The notes under the pieces: generated by a model
What the model saw: the letters and a program-made list of their open reading frames with translations, nothing else
Database searches by the model: none
What the model was told of the DNA's origin: nothing
NCBI GenBank assembly: GCA_004352715.1
Contig: SCFE01000009.1
Location: forward strand, 1,507,905 to 1,571,904
Source of the DNA: Hofstenia miamia
Lineage: Eukaryota > Xenacoelomorpha > Acoela
Length of the DNA stretch: 64,000 nucleotides
Direction: 5' to 3'
Part shown: positions 13,861-25,629 of the stretch, piece by piece
Numbering within the stretch: the first letter of the stretch is position 1
Layout: each line of letters opens with the position of its first letter
Translations under genes and position numbers: made by a program

Positions 13861-14080
13861 CAATGTTAAATTATATAAAGTGCAGTCTACTATAAATATA
13901 TTTAGTTTTTACAGCATATTTGTACTGATAGTGTTTTTAATAAACGAAACCGGTCTATCATTTTCATATCATCCATGTAGAATATATATATATATATGTT
14001 ATGATCTCTTTTTTAGTAGTAAATTATTGACCAATGAAATACTTAGCTACTTCTTAATCAAGCTGTATATATATATATAT

Positions 14081-14299
14081 AATTTAACTTTAAAGCTTAA
14101 AATAAGTTGAATGATATCATGCTTAGTTGTTTATTTAATAATTGATTTGTTTGATTGCTTAATTATTAATGTTTCTCCTATTATATATATATATATATAA
14201 TTTAACTTTAAAGCTTAAAATAAGTTGAATGATATCATGCTTAGTTGTTTATTTAATAATTGATTTGTTTGATTGCTTAATTATTAATGTTTCTCCTAT

Positions 14300-14316
<17 letters not shown>
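14081..14316. repeat. 118-bp tandem duplication
   Basis: The block beginning aatttaactttaaagctt at 14081 begins again at 14199. The two units are essentially identical up to the TA tract that ends each, so the duplication is recent or is an assembly effect at the TA tract. Confidence 0.9.
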
Positions 14317-14335
<19 letters not shown>

Positions 14336-14456
14336 TGTATATATATACAGTATGGATAACAAGGAGAATGGGGATATAATTTGCATTATTCTTTTAGTTT
14401 GTAGCTATTATGGAGTCTGTGCAAAATCGAGTTCAAATTGTTAATCTTTTTTACAA
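14091..14456 (+). repeat. Right arm of a transposon-end inverted repeat
   Basis: This is the counterpart of the minus-strand arm at 13625-13860. It includes the 118-bp tandem duplication at 14081-14316, a TA/TGTA tract to about 14347, and the first codons of the HTH protein near 14411. Between the arms (13861-14080) is unrelated AT-rich sequence. Confidence 0.85.
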
Positions 14457-14946
14457 TTATGCAGAATATATGGTAGATATCTATATATCTACAGTAAGTG
14501 TTATTTTAATGGAAACATGTGCAGCAAGGCTTAAGATCTCGAGTTTATATTAGATTTCTATTAGACTTCAATTCCATTAAGTAATCAATAATTTTCGATA
14601 TGGAAATTTAACTTTAAAGCTAAAGTATCAGCGTATACCCTATATCTTTCCAAATGTAAAACGTGATATTCAGGACCCCAGCACTCTGAAAAAATTGCAG
14701 TGCTTGCTTCACTACCATTTGTTTGCTAATAAAAATTGAATTTGTGAACTGCCATGCCCGTCCCACGGACTTTGTGCCCTGCCCCATTTTCACGTGTTGA
14801 TATCTTCCCCATAATGCACCACGCTTTATGTTCTACCGTCATGAATCACCCCACTAAAAAAATTCTACTCCAAAAATGACTTGCGATATCTTATTGACCC
14901 TTATTTGTTTTATGACAATTTTCATAACATTGCACCACATCACATC

Positions 14947-15490
14947 ACCACTGCCAAATATTTTAGTCACAGCCTGGCCATTTACAGTACAAAGAAGCAA
15001 GGAGCAATAAAATGCTTTCGAAAGTAGCATGCAGGTTTTGTAAGGGTATTAAAAATATAGAATATCACAGAATCCTTTCACTTTTGTGGCCCTACAATCA
15101 TTCCATCTATTTTAGAAATTAACAAAGGGTTTGCCAGGCAAATTAGAGGGTTTCGCAAGGAAATAAGTACAATTGATTTTTGGAAACACTGCACTTCAAA
15201 ATAAAAACATTAGAACTATATTTGTGCTATTATATGGCAAGTACATGTATTTGATTTTGTAATGTAGAAAGATGGAGGATTGTTCATCATTAATGGCCTC
15301 ATTATTTTAATGTAGTTCTTGTGATTATAAAAAAAACGAATGTTTCAAAAAGCATAGAGATGTGTAAGGTAATAAATTATTTGATTTAGGTACATCAAAT
15401 GATCGCCTGTGGCCCAGTGTATTTATGGCCTCATTTTCGTTCATATTACTGCAAATCACTATGCGTGATTAAGTAGACCTTGATTCATCC
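14947..15490 (+). repeat. Unnamed dispersed repeat, copy 1
   Basis: This is homologous to 50663-51150 in the same orientation. Shared landmarks in the same order are gcctggc-atttacagtacaaa, a ccctacaat/gctacaacc block, tcatcattaatggcctcat, agatgtgtaa, cagtgt-ttt-tggcctcatttt-gttcat, and tagaccttga. Divergence is substantial, with several indels. No protein frame or terminal repeats are evident, so it is probably non-autonomous. Confidence 0.75.
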
Positions 15491-15595
15491 AAAGACTACT
15501 AGACATTATTATATTCTAGTAGTCTCCAATTCATCACAAAAAACCTTAGAAATATATAATGAATAAATAAATTGGCTTAGTTATAAATTTATTAG

Positions 15596-15597
<2 letters not shown>

Positions 15598-15637
<40 letters not shown>
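15598..15637. repeat. TA microsatellite
   Basis: Direct reading of the sequence; a single TGTA interruption. Confidence 0.95.
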
Positions 15638-15639
15638 AG

Positions 15640-17565
15640 GAAATTACAAAATTTCAAGAATAATATAAATGCATATAGTTTGTTGACATAAACTACTAGG
15701 AGATTTGGAATTCCAATTCATACCATATTTAATTGGAATCAATACAGTCACACAATCTACCAATAGAGGAATTGCAAACGGGTCTGTGGGTGGCCACCTG
15801 TGTATTCGCACTCTAAGACCAGTTCAATGTGTAAACATTAGGGCGAACTTTGGCCTGGTCTCCATTTTTCGAGAAATTGTGAAATTTAAACGATTTCTGT
15901 TGCTTGTACATGTACATGGGACCAATTCATTGTAACATTTCTACAATACAGGAAAATGTCCCATTTGCAATAAAATATATCAAAGTACCACTTATGGACT
16001 AATGATTTGTTTATCTTGCATCTGCAATGCAATTGCCCACCACACCGAATTTTTTTACGCCCGACACCACTTGTGATAAGGTTATACACAAAGATTAAGG
16101 TAGAAATTGAGAGGGATAAACACCTCATTGTTTGGCAATGCAATGTTTATAATGACGAAAATGCTTTTAAGTAATACAGAAAACTTTCCAACATTCTTGA
16201 AATGAATATTTATATAAACTTTAGACGTTTTTCATCTTATCAGCACTAAAATCTTAGCTATAATGGAAAATTATACTAATCTATAAAAAATCTTTAACAA
16301 ACGTCCTTAAAATAGTGAAGGCCAAATGATTAGAAAAGCTATACAATTTTTAATATGTGTTATTGGCAAATTATAAAAATTGATCTATACTAATTTAAAG
16401 TTTCGTTGATGAGTTGAGCTCACCAGTAATTTTCAATCATGTTTGAAGAAGAATCCGGGTGGACGATTTCTGGACTGCATATATTTGCTGAATTTTTGTG
16501 AGATTATATGACAAAAGATCAATTTGTTAATATTATAGATTGTGGAAATTGTCTACATTCATTTTCCTCTAAATCAACTAATAATTTATGTAAGAAAAGC
16601 ATCAGTATGATGCATGATTGCAATATCATTCAAGAATTTGATATTGTTGCATGCTTCTGTATTAATTCAAAAAACGTATTAACGATTCCTGGTAATTTGG
16701 GGGCAATTGCATATACAATAAAAATGGCTGAGGGATGCGTAGTGTATAAATTTTGAATGCCTTTATTATTTATTTAATTACATATCACTCTAAAGAACTT
16801 AGGTCAGCGATGGTCTTAAGTGTCACAAAAAAATTTTCTGTGTAGTTTATAAAAAACGTATGTTGAACATGATCAATTAATTTTGTTGAATGTATATATA
16901 AGATTAAGTTGCTTTTTGAAAATATAGTCTATATGCAGGCTTAATCAATTTTGCAAACAGTAATAGAAATGGAAAAATAGAAACTAATTCAATGGCATTA
17001 TATGGAACATGGATCAATAAATTCGCTGCCTTTTATTAACTAAATTTGTAACGGTTTTCACTAAATATATTCTATAAAATGTCACATGTAAATTCTTGCC
17101 AGTGTAAATTTAATTTATTCTCATTAGTAATAGTTTTATTCGGAAAAAATTAGCATGACATGTCACTTATATTTAGAGCGTCCTCGTCTATTTTCATTAA
17201 CTGGCGTAGGACGTGATAAAGTTGATTCCGTAATCACATCAATTTAAACGTCAATTTAAAATTAAATAGTTAAATTTCGCTTTAAAATGCAAATCATTAT
17301 TAGCTTCTCAGACAAAATTCTCAATTAAAATTCGTGAGTAGTTTTACATATTAAGTGGTACATCCCTCACTATAGATCGGTAGCATGTGCTATGGTTTTA
17401 TATCTCAATGCATTCACTTCGTGTGAAAAACACATATTCTGTTCTCTGTACAATATGAATCTTTGGTTTTGTACAGTTCTACCAAACGTGTTAATCAGTG
17501 ATTTTTTTATATTATGAGATAGTTTTCGACAATTTGCTTATTTATATTTCCCATTTTTCCAAAGT

Positions 17566-17570
<5 letters not shown>
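15640..17570. other. Intronic stretch, no gene seen
   Basis: Overlapping open frames on both strands at 15705-16143 and a plus-strand frame at 16508-16756 match no family I know. The block at 15770-15870 is richer in GC than its surroundings but is unassigned. Confidence 0.55.

Positions 17571-17572
<2 letters not shown>

Positions 17573-17620
<48 letters not shown>
17573..17620. repeat. TA microsatellite
   Basis: Direct reading; about 24 TA units. Confidence 0.95.
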
Positions 17621-17623
<3 letters not shown>

Positions 17624-18022
17624 CACTTAAGAAATCAATTTTACAAATTTTGCATGCTGTTATTTGCGAAAGGCTAAATTTTTTTATCTACACAAATATT
17701 AATAATAAAATATTTTTTGCATTTATTTATTCGCAATAAATATGTTTTTACCACATTAACATGATACTTTAGAAAAGCTATTACCAAATTCAAGATATTA
17801 AGTGTATCAGAGGAAAGTGTTGAGATAAATTAGTTTTAGCTGTGCTTTCATCCAAATTGGGGCAGTTACATACTGATGACATTTAAAGACGAAAGCATTA
17901 GATACATCGCTCATTAAAAATGCCCAAGCTTAACAATGAATAATAAATATAGTAAAATAATAAAAATAAAAATATTTATAATAAAAATAAAAATAATTGC
18001 AATAATAACAATAATAATACTA

Positions 18023-18052
18023 ATAAGAGTCAAGCAAATTTATTGCTTAGTA
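18023..18052 (+). repeat. Motif shared by the 5' flanks of both R4/Dong-like copies (copy 1)
   Basis: The string aataagagtcaagcaaattt, followed by attgc and agtaa, recurs on the minus strand at about 34229-34262 next to the other element copy, there with one extra A. In both places it lies on the 5' side of the TAA tract. It may be the end of an older repeat that itself carried the TAA tract. Confidence 0.7.
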
Positions 18053-18172
18053 AAATAAACAAACAAACAAATACTCTACATCTATATTTACAAAATTAAA
18101 AATATGCATACTTACTTAAAGGGCGTAAATTTCAAATGTCAAATGAAATCTATCAATTCGCTTAATTTGTTT

Positions 18173-18173
18173 G

Positions 18174-18235
<62 letters not shown>
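18173..18235. repeat. AAT microsatellite at the 5' side of R4/Dong-like copy 1
   Basis: About 20 AAT units running straight into the 1000-N gap. Confidence 0.95.
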
Positions 18236-19235
18236 NNNNNNNNNNNNNNNNNNNNNNNNNNNNNNNNNNNNNNNNNNNNNNNNNNNNNNNNNNNNNNNNN
18301 NNNNNNNNNNNNNNNNNNNNNNNNNNNNNNNNNNNNNNNNNNNNNNNNNNNNNNNNNNNNNNNNNNNNNNNNNNNNNNNNNNNNNNNNNNNNNNNNNNNN
18401 NNNNNNNNNNNNNNNNNNNNNNNNNNNNNNNNNNNNNNNNNNNNNNNNNNNNNNNNNNNNNNNNNNNNNNNNNNNNNNNNNNNNNNNNNNNNNNNNNNNN
18501 NNNNNNNNNNNNNNNNNNNNNNNNNNNNNNNNNNNNNNNNNNNNNNNNNNNNNNNNNNNNNNNNNNNNNNNNNNNNNNNNNNNNNNNNNNNNNNNNNNNN
18601 NNNNNNNNNNNNNNNNNNNNNNNNNNNNNNNNNNNNNNNNNNNNNNNNNNNNNNNNNNNNNNNNNNNNNNNNNNNNNNNNNNNNNNNNNNNNNNNNNNNN
18701 NNNNNNNNNNNNNNNNNNNNNNNNNNNNNNNNNNNNNNNNNNNNNNNNNNNNNNNNNNNNNNNNNNNNNNNNNNNNNNNNNNNNNNNNNNNNNNNNNNNN
18801 NNNNNNNNNNNNNNNNNNNNNNNNNNNNNNNNNNNNNNNNNNNNNNNNNNNNNNNNNNNNNNNNNNNNNNNNNNNNNNNNNNNNNNNNNNNNNNNNNNNN
18901 NNNNNNNNNNNNNNNNNNNNNNNNNNNNNNNNNNNNNNNNNNNNNNNNNNNNNNNNNNNNNNNNNNNNNNNNNNNNNNNNNNNNNNNNNNNNNNNNNNNN
19001 NNNNNNNNNNNNNNNNNNNNNNNNNNNNNNNNNNNNNNNNNNNNNNNNNNNNNNNNNNNNNNNNNNNNNNNNNNNNNNNNNNNNNNNNNNNNNNNNNNNN
19101 NNNNNNNNNNNNNNNNNNNNNNNNNNNNNNNNNNNNNNNNNNNNNNNNNNNNNNNNNNNNNNNNNNNNNNNNNNNNNNNNNNNNNNNNNNNNNNNNNNNN
19201 NNNNNNNNNNNNNNNNNNNNNNNNNNNNNNNNNNN
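18236..19235. other. Assembly gap (1000 N)
   Basis: Exactly 1000 unresolved bases, which looks like a default or estimated size. It removes the 5' UTR, N-terminus and whole reverse transcriptase of the element that follows. Confidence 0.99.
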
Positions 19236-19237
19236 AC

Positions 19238-19708
19238 AAGTGGTATGAGCACAAGCCACAGGGCGTCATAGAAAATGAGAAGGTTAAGATACTGTGGGAT
19301 TTCAACATACAGACGAGCAAAGTGATAGAAGCACGGAGGCCAGACATAGTAGTGGTAGACAAAGAGAAAAGATTAGGAACAGTAATAGACATAGCAGTAC
19401 CAAAGGACAGGAATGTAGAAAGCAAGGAGAAAGAGAAGATAGACAAGTACAGAGAGTTAGCAGAGGAAATAGAAAGGCTGTGGAAGTTAAAAAAGGTTGA
19501 AGTAGTCCCGGTAGTAGTAGGAGCACTAGGAGCAGTGAGTAAGAAGCATAAGAGATACTTGGAGGAGTTGGGAGTACCAAAATGGGGAGGAGCAGTAGCC
19601 CAGAAGGCAGCATTGTTAGGAACAGCTAGAGTCCCGAGGAAAGCTCTCAAACTCCCTGGGAACTGGTTAGTTCCCCGAGCTGAGAGGGATACCAGCATGA
19701 AGCTGTGA
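19238..19708 (+). CDS. R4/Dong-like non-LTR retrotransposon, C-terminal restriction-like endonuclease (copy 1)
   Basis: The 156 codons after the gap are open to a TGA stop. They show the restriction-like (PD-(D/E)XK type) endonuclease of R2/R4-superclade retrotransposons: ARRPDIVVVDKEK, then VIDIAVP about a dozen residues on, followed by a charged helix (ESKEKEKIDKYRELAEEIE) and the VVPVVVGALGAV core. This domain nicks the target for target-primed reverse transcription. Only about nine bases separate the stop from the AAT tail, so the 3' UTR is almost nil. The reading frame is undamaged as far as it can be seen, unlike copy 2. Codon use is G-rich (many agta, gagg and ggag runs) against the AT-rich host. 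The reverse transcriptase should lie in the gap. Clade assignment to R4/Dong rests on the domain type plus the TAA flanks. Confidence 0.85.
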   Translation, partial: KWYEHKPQGVIENEKVKILWDFNIQTSKVIEARRPDIVVVDKEKRLGTVIDIAVPKDRNVESKEKEKIDKYRELAEEIERLWKLKKVEVVPVVVGALGAVSKKHKRYLEELGVPKWGGAVAQKAALLGTARVPRKALKLPGNWLVPRAERDTSMKL

Positions 19709-19741
19709 GAAGTAAGAATAATAATAATAATAATAATAATA

Positions 19742-21784
19742 GCAAATAATATTAAAATAATCATTATATGTATTTGCCACTAGAATAGAACCTTTTAGTA
19801 ATTGATAGTTATAATAACTATGATGATTTATCTCTTTCATTAGTTCAATACAATGCGATAATATTAAACACAATATTTAGGTCTTTATTATGGGGTTACT
19901 CAAATGTATGAAAGACTAGTATGGTAGTTAGTTGACTATTCAGTTAGAACTTAACCTCTAAAGAGCATGCTGACCGGAGAAAAGGCTAACATTTCTGAAG
20001 AAGCTAGCCTTCAGAATGTTGAGCTGTGTTAAGCCTCATCAACAGAGTGAAGTCATGGGCTATGTCGAGAGATGTAGTAACTACGAATTCAATGATGAGA
20101 AATTTCAACATTAAGATGTTGACCAAATGTCTATCCAATAGACACTGCATGCCCCTATGAAAATCACTCATGCACTGAGCACAACTACGCTCAAGAAATA
20201 CAGTCATATGGCTATCTACTTGACTTTCCACACAATTACACCCTAATGAAATTATTGCTATCATTGCAGCCTTCATATGTGCAGGATAGCAGAGGTGAGA
20301 TCATTATACAAGTGTAACTTCAAGCGCAGTGTACCTCTGAATGGTATAGCTGAAGCCAACCAGTAATCTAATCGGGCCCAAGCTTTAGGAATTTCTCAAC
20401 TTTGACCCTAATTATACAAAGACAGTAACAAATATCCTTCTACGGTGAATACAACTCATCTTAATATACTTTGTGAGATTTCTACTTCTGTTTGTAACGT
20501 TTTCGCATCAATAGAGAAAGCTAAGATGAAGCTACAAAACCACCTTGTCCAAAGTACTATTTTGGATGAAACAGGTTGGTTTAAATAACTAAGTAAATTA
20601 GTAATTTTAAACACATATAGGATTTTTGAATTGCTGAAGCTACACCAAGGCAGACTTTTGTAACATAAATCGTGTTCATTGTATTAAAATATTGAAAGGA
20701 GGCATTGATTCATTGAGGCAATAAAGAAAACTTGATATACAATAGACTATATGCTAAAACGAACCGAATACAAAGCCGACTACAAGGACACTGCCGTACC
20801 CGGTTTTTCTTTTTGAAATATTGAAATTTTACATGCGATCTATACCCGGGCAAAAATTTCAGAAATAAAACTGAAAAACATAGATTAATCCTAATATTTT
20901 TTCATACATTTTTGGAAGGAAGCCAATATTACCAAAGGTTTTTGGCCAGACATGACCAAACCAATGCACTGGCCAAGCATAACCAGGAAGTCCAACTTCC
21001 AAATTTGCTGTTTATGGCAAATGAGCACCAACAAAGTATACCTTATTTCATCCGTAATAAAGCATTCGTTTTTATTGTAAAACAGTTATACACACAGATA
21101 GGAATTTCCGAAAATAGATTTGGTAATCAGTTTAATATTTTTAAATTATGCGAAATAATCGAAAATTAATATGAGTTTCAGCTTCGATAGAAGCCCTAAC
21201 ATTGCCACTGTTTTGCAGACTTTAAAATTAAATTAAATCAACGTCATTTATTGTTGTAAGACACAGGTGTGTAGCTAAAGCTTTGTTACAATAATTAGCT
21301 CTCTGAATTTAATAATACTAAATTACGCCAAACTGATTAAAATATGAAATCACTTACAGCCATTTACAGCAAAAGCCAATAAAAATACTAGTTGCCATTG
21401 ACAAGGAAACATTGTCATATTGTTGTGATATCATGTATATGTGCATCAAGATATAAATATAATTATAGAATATATTTCAGAATTGAATTTTGTCAAAGAT
21501 CGTGACTGAATTGCAAAATTAGTAGTAAGCATCCAATGAAAGTACCAAATACATTTTTTTAATTTACAGAATTACAGATTTCTGAGGGGCTAGCTTAGAA
21601 AACCTAACAGCATAAGGATGGCTACATGGACAAAAGAAGAGTACCAAAAACCTATCTAAGACTTTGAAAGCAATAAATCTGTGACAGCAAAACATGTTTT
21701 TTGGAAAAACTATTTATAGTATATGAATCAACAGCATAGAAGTATAGTTATATCTAAAAAGCCAAGATGTATACACATTTATAC

Positions 21785-21875
<91 letters not shown>

Positions 21876-22120
21876 TACATAAATACATATATATATATAT
21901 ATATATATATATCTAAATATATGTATATATATAAATTTAGTTATTTATATATGTACTGTACATATACGGGGCTGGATATAATATGTTGAAATATATATAG
22001 GGCACTAACTACAATAAAACATACGGGATCTAATTACTCTGGCAGATACCACTGAACACTGGACCAATTCTTTACACGAACATTAAGCTCATCCATAAAT
22101 TTTTTTTGTGGCTTTCCATT
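19742..22120. other. Intronic stretch with one GC-richer block, no gene seen
   Basis: 19900-20480 is richer in GC than its surroundings and has an open minus-strand frame at 20004-20276 (90 codons, Cys-rich, no family recognised). A plus-strand frame at 20912-21169 is also unassigned. 21785-21930 is a long TA-rich microsatellite. Confidence 0.5.
21785..21930. repeat. Long imperfect TA microsatellite
   Basis: About 145 bases of TA with TTTA, TGTA and TACA interruptions. The open frame across it is simple-sequence translation, not a gene. Confidence 0.95.
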
Positions 22121-22221
22121 TAAAATGGCGCCTAATACTGTGGAAAATCGCAAATTGGTTGCCTTAAAGACAAAAGTGCTTTATTGGCCAACAACTAGCA
22201 GCAAGAATCAATTCAGTCAAG

Positions 22222-23196
22222 ATGGACGAACAAATGTGAAAACGTTTAGAAATTTTGGCTCTGAGCAAGAATACAAGCAAGTCAACAAGAGAAATTGCCG
22301 CCGATCTTGGAGTCTCGTAATCTCATGTGTCCAAAGATAGCGCAATACAACGAGGAGGGAATAAATATTGACCTCCACTGTGAAAACTGTGGCGGCTCTA
22401 ACAAAACATTGTCGGATCGTGATATCCTTCACATGAGAAATGTCTGTATTTAGTCACTTATATCAAGTGCTAGAGTATTAAGAGCCACAGGGGAGCATCA
22501 GGTGACCATTTGAGTTTGCACACAGTAGTGGAGAGAGCGTTGTCAAACAATGGATGCAAGGTCAATAAACCTTCAAAATACAACTATTAACGGAAGCGCA
22601 ACAGCAGAATCGGTATCAATGGGTTATCCATTATCAAAGCTGGACCACAGAAGATTTGCATAAAGTGTTATTCATCGATTAAAGTATGATTAGAGTTTGA
22701 GGCGACTGGTCACGTTTTGTTGATTAGTTGATGGTCAACCAATTACCTCACAACATTGCGTCTTAACGCTAAAACATCCGTCACAGATAATGATATGTTT
22801 TAGTAATTTTGGAACTGGCAGGCTGCACATAGTCGAAAGAAATCTCAATAGTGAAAATTATATCTCTGATGCTGTTGATTATGGCATTGTGCAACAGCTG
22901 CAAGACTGGAATGCACAAGGGATATATATCTTGTGCTCTGTCATTCGAGTCGCCATACAACAGCACACCTAGCGCAAAATCGCATTAATGTCCTGGCCTG
23001 CCCACTGCAATCCCCTGGCATATATAATATACAAAATTTATAGAGCATAGTGAAAAGACAAGAGATTATCTCAGCGTTCATTGATGTATGCCACAGAGGC
23101 GAAGAATTTCAAGCTATGTGCAAAACCTTGGTCGACTCTATGGTTCACATGTTTGATTTCTCGATAGCTGCGAAATAGGATAATACGAAGTATTAA
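22222..23196 (+). pseudogene. Tc1-like transposase pseudogene
   Basis: Tc1/mariner transposases excise and insert the element at TA sites using a DDE/D catalytic triad. From the ATG at 22222, pieces in shifting frames follow the family order. First comes an N-terminal HTH (LALSKNTSKSTREIAADLGVS). Next are KTLSDRDI and SARVLRATGE, then a degraded first catalytic segment reading KVLFIDESMIRV. After that come FGTGRLHIVERNLNSENYI and remnants of the second catalytic region (INVLxWPA). A C-terminal block (CHRGEEFQAMCKTLVDSM) is followed by the typical end DNTKY and a stop at 23194-23196. The length of 975 bp fits about 325 codons. Numerous frameshifts and stops (for example TGA right after the fifth codon) make it dead. 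I could not find clear terminal inverted repeats in the 150 bp on either side. Confidence 0.85.
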
Positions 23197-23345
23197 CAGG
23201 TTAACTCTACAACTTATTGTGTTTGAGGTATTGTAGTGTATTAGTCATCTTGTTGCATACATTATATAAGTAAAAATGCTGCATCTTGTTTTGTCATTTT
23301 GTCAATTTTTAAGCATCATGCCAACTTGCGGCGCGTAGTATATAT

Positions 23346-24173
23346 ATAATTTGCAATGGACATTATTGAAAGGAATTTTACCAATCATGATTTTCTATTT
23401 TATAAACGATATGTTGATGATATCGTTGCTGTGTTTAGTAACCAAGATGAAGCAAATAATTTTTTAAAATATTTAAACAATCAAATGACTGAAATTCAAT
23501 TTACAATGGAAAATCAAATTGACAACAAACTAATATTTCTAGATACTCAAATTTCAAATCATCATACAACTTTTTCTTCAAGTTATCACTTCAAAATTAC
23601 CAACACTGGCTTATACATACCATTTACATCTTATTGTGACAAGAAGTATAAAATCAACAGCGTCAAAGCAATTTGTAAAAGAATTTATGCTATATCATCT
23701 GATTACAAAGTTCTAACATCAGCACTTGACACATTGTACACAGTTTTTGAAAACAATGGTTATCCGCATAAATTAATTAAGAAAATTATCACTAAACAAA
23801 TTTTACAACAAGATAATGAAACAAAGTTAACAACTCAATTATTGCAAGATCAAGCGAAGCAAAAAATATATTGGAAACTTCCATATATAGAAAACAACAT
23901 CAAGAAATTGTCAAATAACTTAGTAAATATCAATAAAAAGCTCATAAGATCAAGACTTATTCCAATTTTTAGTACTTTGAAAACTGAACATCTTTTTAAG
24001 AACAAAGACAACATTCCCGAAGACTTAGTTTCTTCAATAGTTTATAAATATCAATGTGACAATTGTAACAAATTGTACATTGGAGAAACAAGCCGCCATT
24101 TCGGGAAACGTATAAAAGAGCATATTAATGGACATTTAAATACTGAAATATTTCAACACCATCATGAAATTAA
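23346..24173 (+). pseudogene. Penelope-like element, 3' half: RT palm with YVDD plus GIY-YIG endonuclease
   Basis: The open frame begins right after a TA tract and runs into a gap. It shows FLFYKRYVDDIVAVF (the reverse-transcriptase catalytic box with both aspartates), FTMENQIDNKLIFLDTQI (the following palm motif), a long linker and thumb region, and then YKYQCDNCNKLYIGETSRHF with R and EH downstream. The last part is the CxxC-containing GIY-YIG endonuclease peculiar to Penelope-like elements. No stop interrupts the roughly 270 codons, so the copy is young. The N-terminus and RT fingers are absent upstream, where the TA tract begins. The C-terminal end of the endonuclease is lost in the 258-N gap. 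Confidence 0.92.
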
Positions 24174-24431
24174 NNNNNNNNNNNNNNNNNNNNNNNNNNN
24201 NNNNNNNNNNNNNNNNNNNNNNNNNNNNNNNNNNNNNNNNNNNNNNNNNNNNNNNNNNNNNNNNNNNNNNNNNNNNNNNNNNNNNNNNNNNNNNNNNNNN
24301 NNNNNNNNNNNNNNNNNNNNNNNNNNNNNNNNNNNNNNNNNNNNNNNNNNNNNNNNNNNNNNNNNNNNNNNNNNNNNNNNNNNNNNNNNNNNNNNNNNNN
24401 NNNNNNNNNNNNNNNNNNNNNNNNNNNNNNN
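24174..24431. other. Assembly gap (258 N)
   Basis: Unresolved bases between the two Penelope-like pieces. The size is unlikely to be a default, so it may be an estimated gap. Confidence 0.99.
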
Positions 24432-25608
24432 ATAAAAGATCGAAACGCGTCAAATGGTGGATTCAATTTTAAAATGCATTTATGCAGCATTTCATTTAAA
24501 TATATAAAATCCCACTTGTTAAATGCAAATGAAAACCAAAACTTTGGATTGATTAGAAAACTACACCTTAGATTGAATAAAGAAGAATTACGAATATCAT
24601 TTTTGGCTCAATGTATTCAATATAAGTTAATTCCAAAATTTTTGTCACTTTCTATTCCTCAACATCTTAGGAATTATTCTTATAAATTTAGAAGAGCACA
24701 ACTAAAGGCATTAAAAGCAATTCATAAAGATGCTAGAAGAAAATTACTTGTTTTGAAAAAAGAATATGATGATGCTATGTCAGCATTTAGAGATAGAAAA
24801 TATGTTGAATCAATTTTAGAAACACTTAACAAAAAACAGTTAACAAAGATTAAAGCAACCCATTCAAATAAAATACTAAAAATGAAGAAAAAACAAGGTA
24901 ATGATATACTAGATTTTTGTGTTACTGATACCGTTTTAAATTTATCCAGTTACAAACTTTCAAAAGAACAACATGATGCTTTATCATTTGGTTTAAAAAT
25001 GAGTTGGCCATCAACATTTAATAATTTCAAAATAGAAATAAATTCCGAAACAATGTTTCAAAATCTATTAAGAAATGAAAAATTAAATCAGGAGGAGGAC
25101 ATTAAGGATTTACGAAATGACATCATCTATACAATGAAAAGTTATCTAAAACAACCTAAAATATCTCAGAAAGTAAAGTCCTTAATTTCAAATGTTCGTA
25201 AGATTTCTAAAAATGAGGATATATATGTTTGCAAATACGATAAAGGAAATGGAACAGTTATTTTAGACAAAAAAACCTACTTACAAAAAATGAATAACAT
25301 CTTAAATGACTCATCAAAATTTAGCAAAGTTTATCCTGACTCGAAAATTAAGAACAATTACTTTATGCATATTGAAGAAAAATTTAACAAGAAGTTACTA
25401 TCTCTAAGAAACAATAATAAAATTTCATCTGAAATCTACAACAAAATTCGCAGCACAGGAAGTCAACCAGCTAGACTTTATGGACTTGCAAAAGTACATA
25501 AAGACAATAAAGATCCTCCAATGAGACCAATTCTTTCTATGGTTAATTCAGTAACTTCAAACTTGAGCAAATGGCTTGATAGTATTCTTAAGGAATTCTT
25601 ACCAAATA
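24432..25608 (+). pseudogene. Penelope-like element, 5' half: N-terminal domain and RT fingers
   Basis: The frame is open from the gap edge through about 390 codons. A possible ATG sits at 24474, but the frame upstream is also open (DRNASNGGFNFK), so the true start may be in the gap. It contains the Lys-rich helical N-terminal domain and then the Penelope-type RT landmarks: CKYDKGNGTVILDK near residue 255, GSQPARLYGLAKVHKDNKDPP near 335, and MRPILSMVNSVTSNLSKWLD just after. It stops being homologous at a TA tract (25608 on) and terminates at 25652 in simple sequence. The RT middle, including the segment before YVDD, is absent. Together with the piece at 23346 this gives the order 3' half then 5' half. 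Confidence 0.9.
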
Positions 25609-25629
25609 AATATATATATATATATATGT
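25608..25629. repeat. TA tract at the edge of the Penelope-like piece
   Basis: Direct reading; it ends the homology of the N-terminal piece. Confidence 0.9.

Larger units (their letters stand above)
18173..19741 (+). mobile_element. R4/Dong-like element copy 1, between TAA microsatellites
   Basis: The unit comprises the 5' AAT tract, the gap, the endonuclease frame and the 3' AAT tract (19717-19741). Its true length is unknown because the gap size is arbitrary; full-length members of the family run several kilobases. Confidence 0.8.

Noticed and set aside
13666-14444. Two similar open frames sharing a MISCLVVYLIIDLF segment
   Set aside because: They come from the inverted repeat arms and run through TA tracts. 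The HTH frames are the only part that looks coding.
18104-19764. Open frames of several hundred codons on both strands across 18104-19764
   Set aside because: Most of their length is unresolved N plus AAT repeat. Only the plus-strand frame from 19238 to 19708 is real.
21723-21989. 88-codon frame of alternating Ile and Tyr
   Set aside because: Translation of a TA microsatellite.
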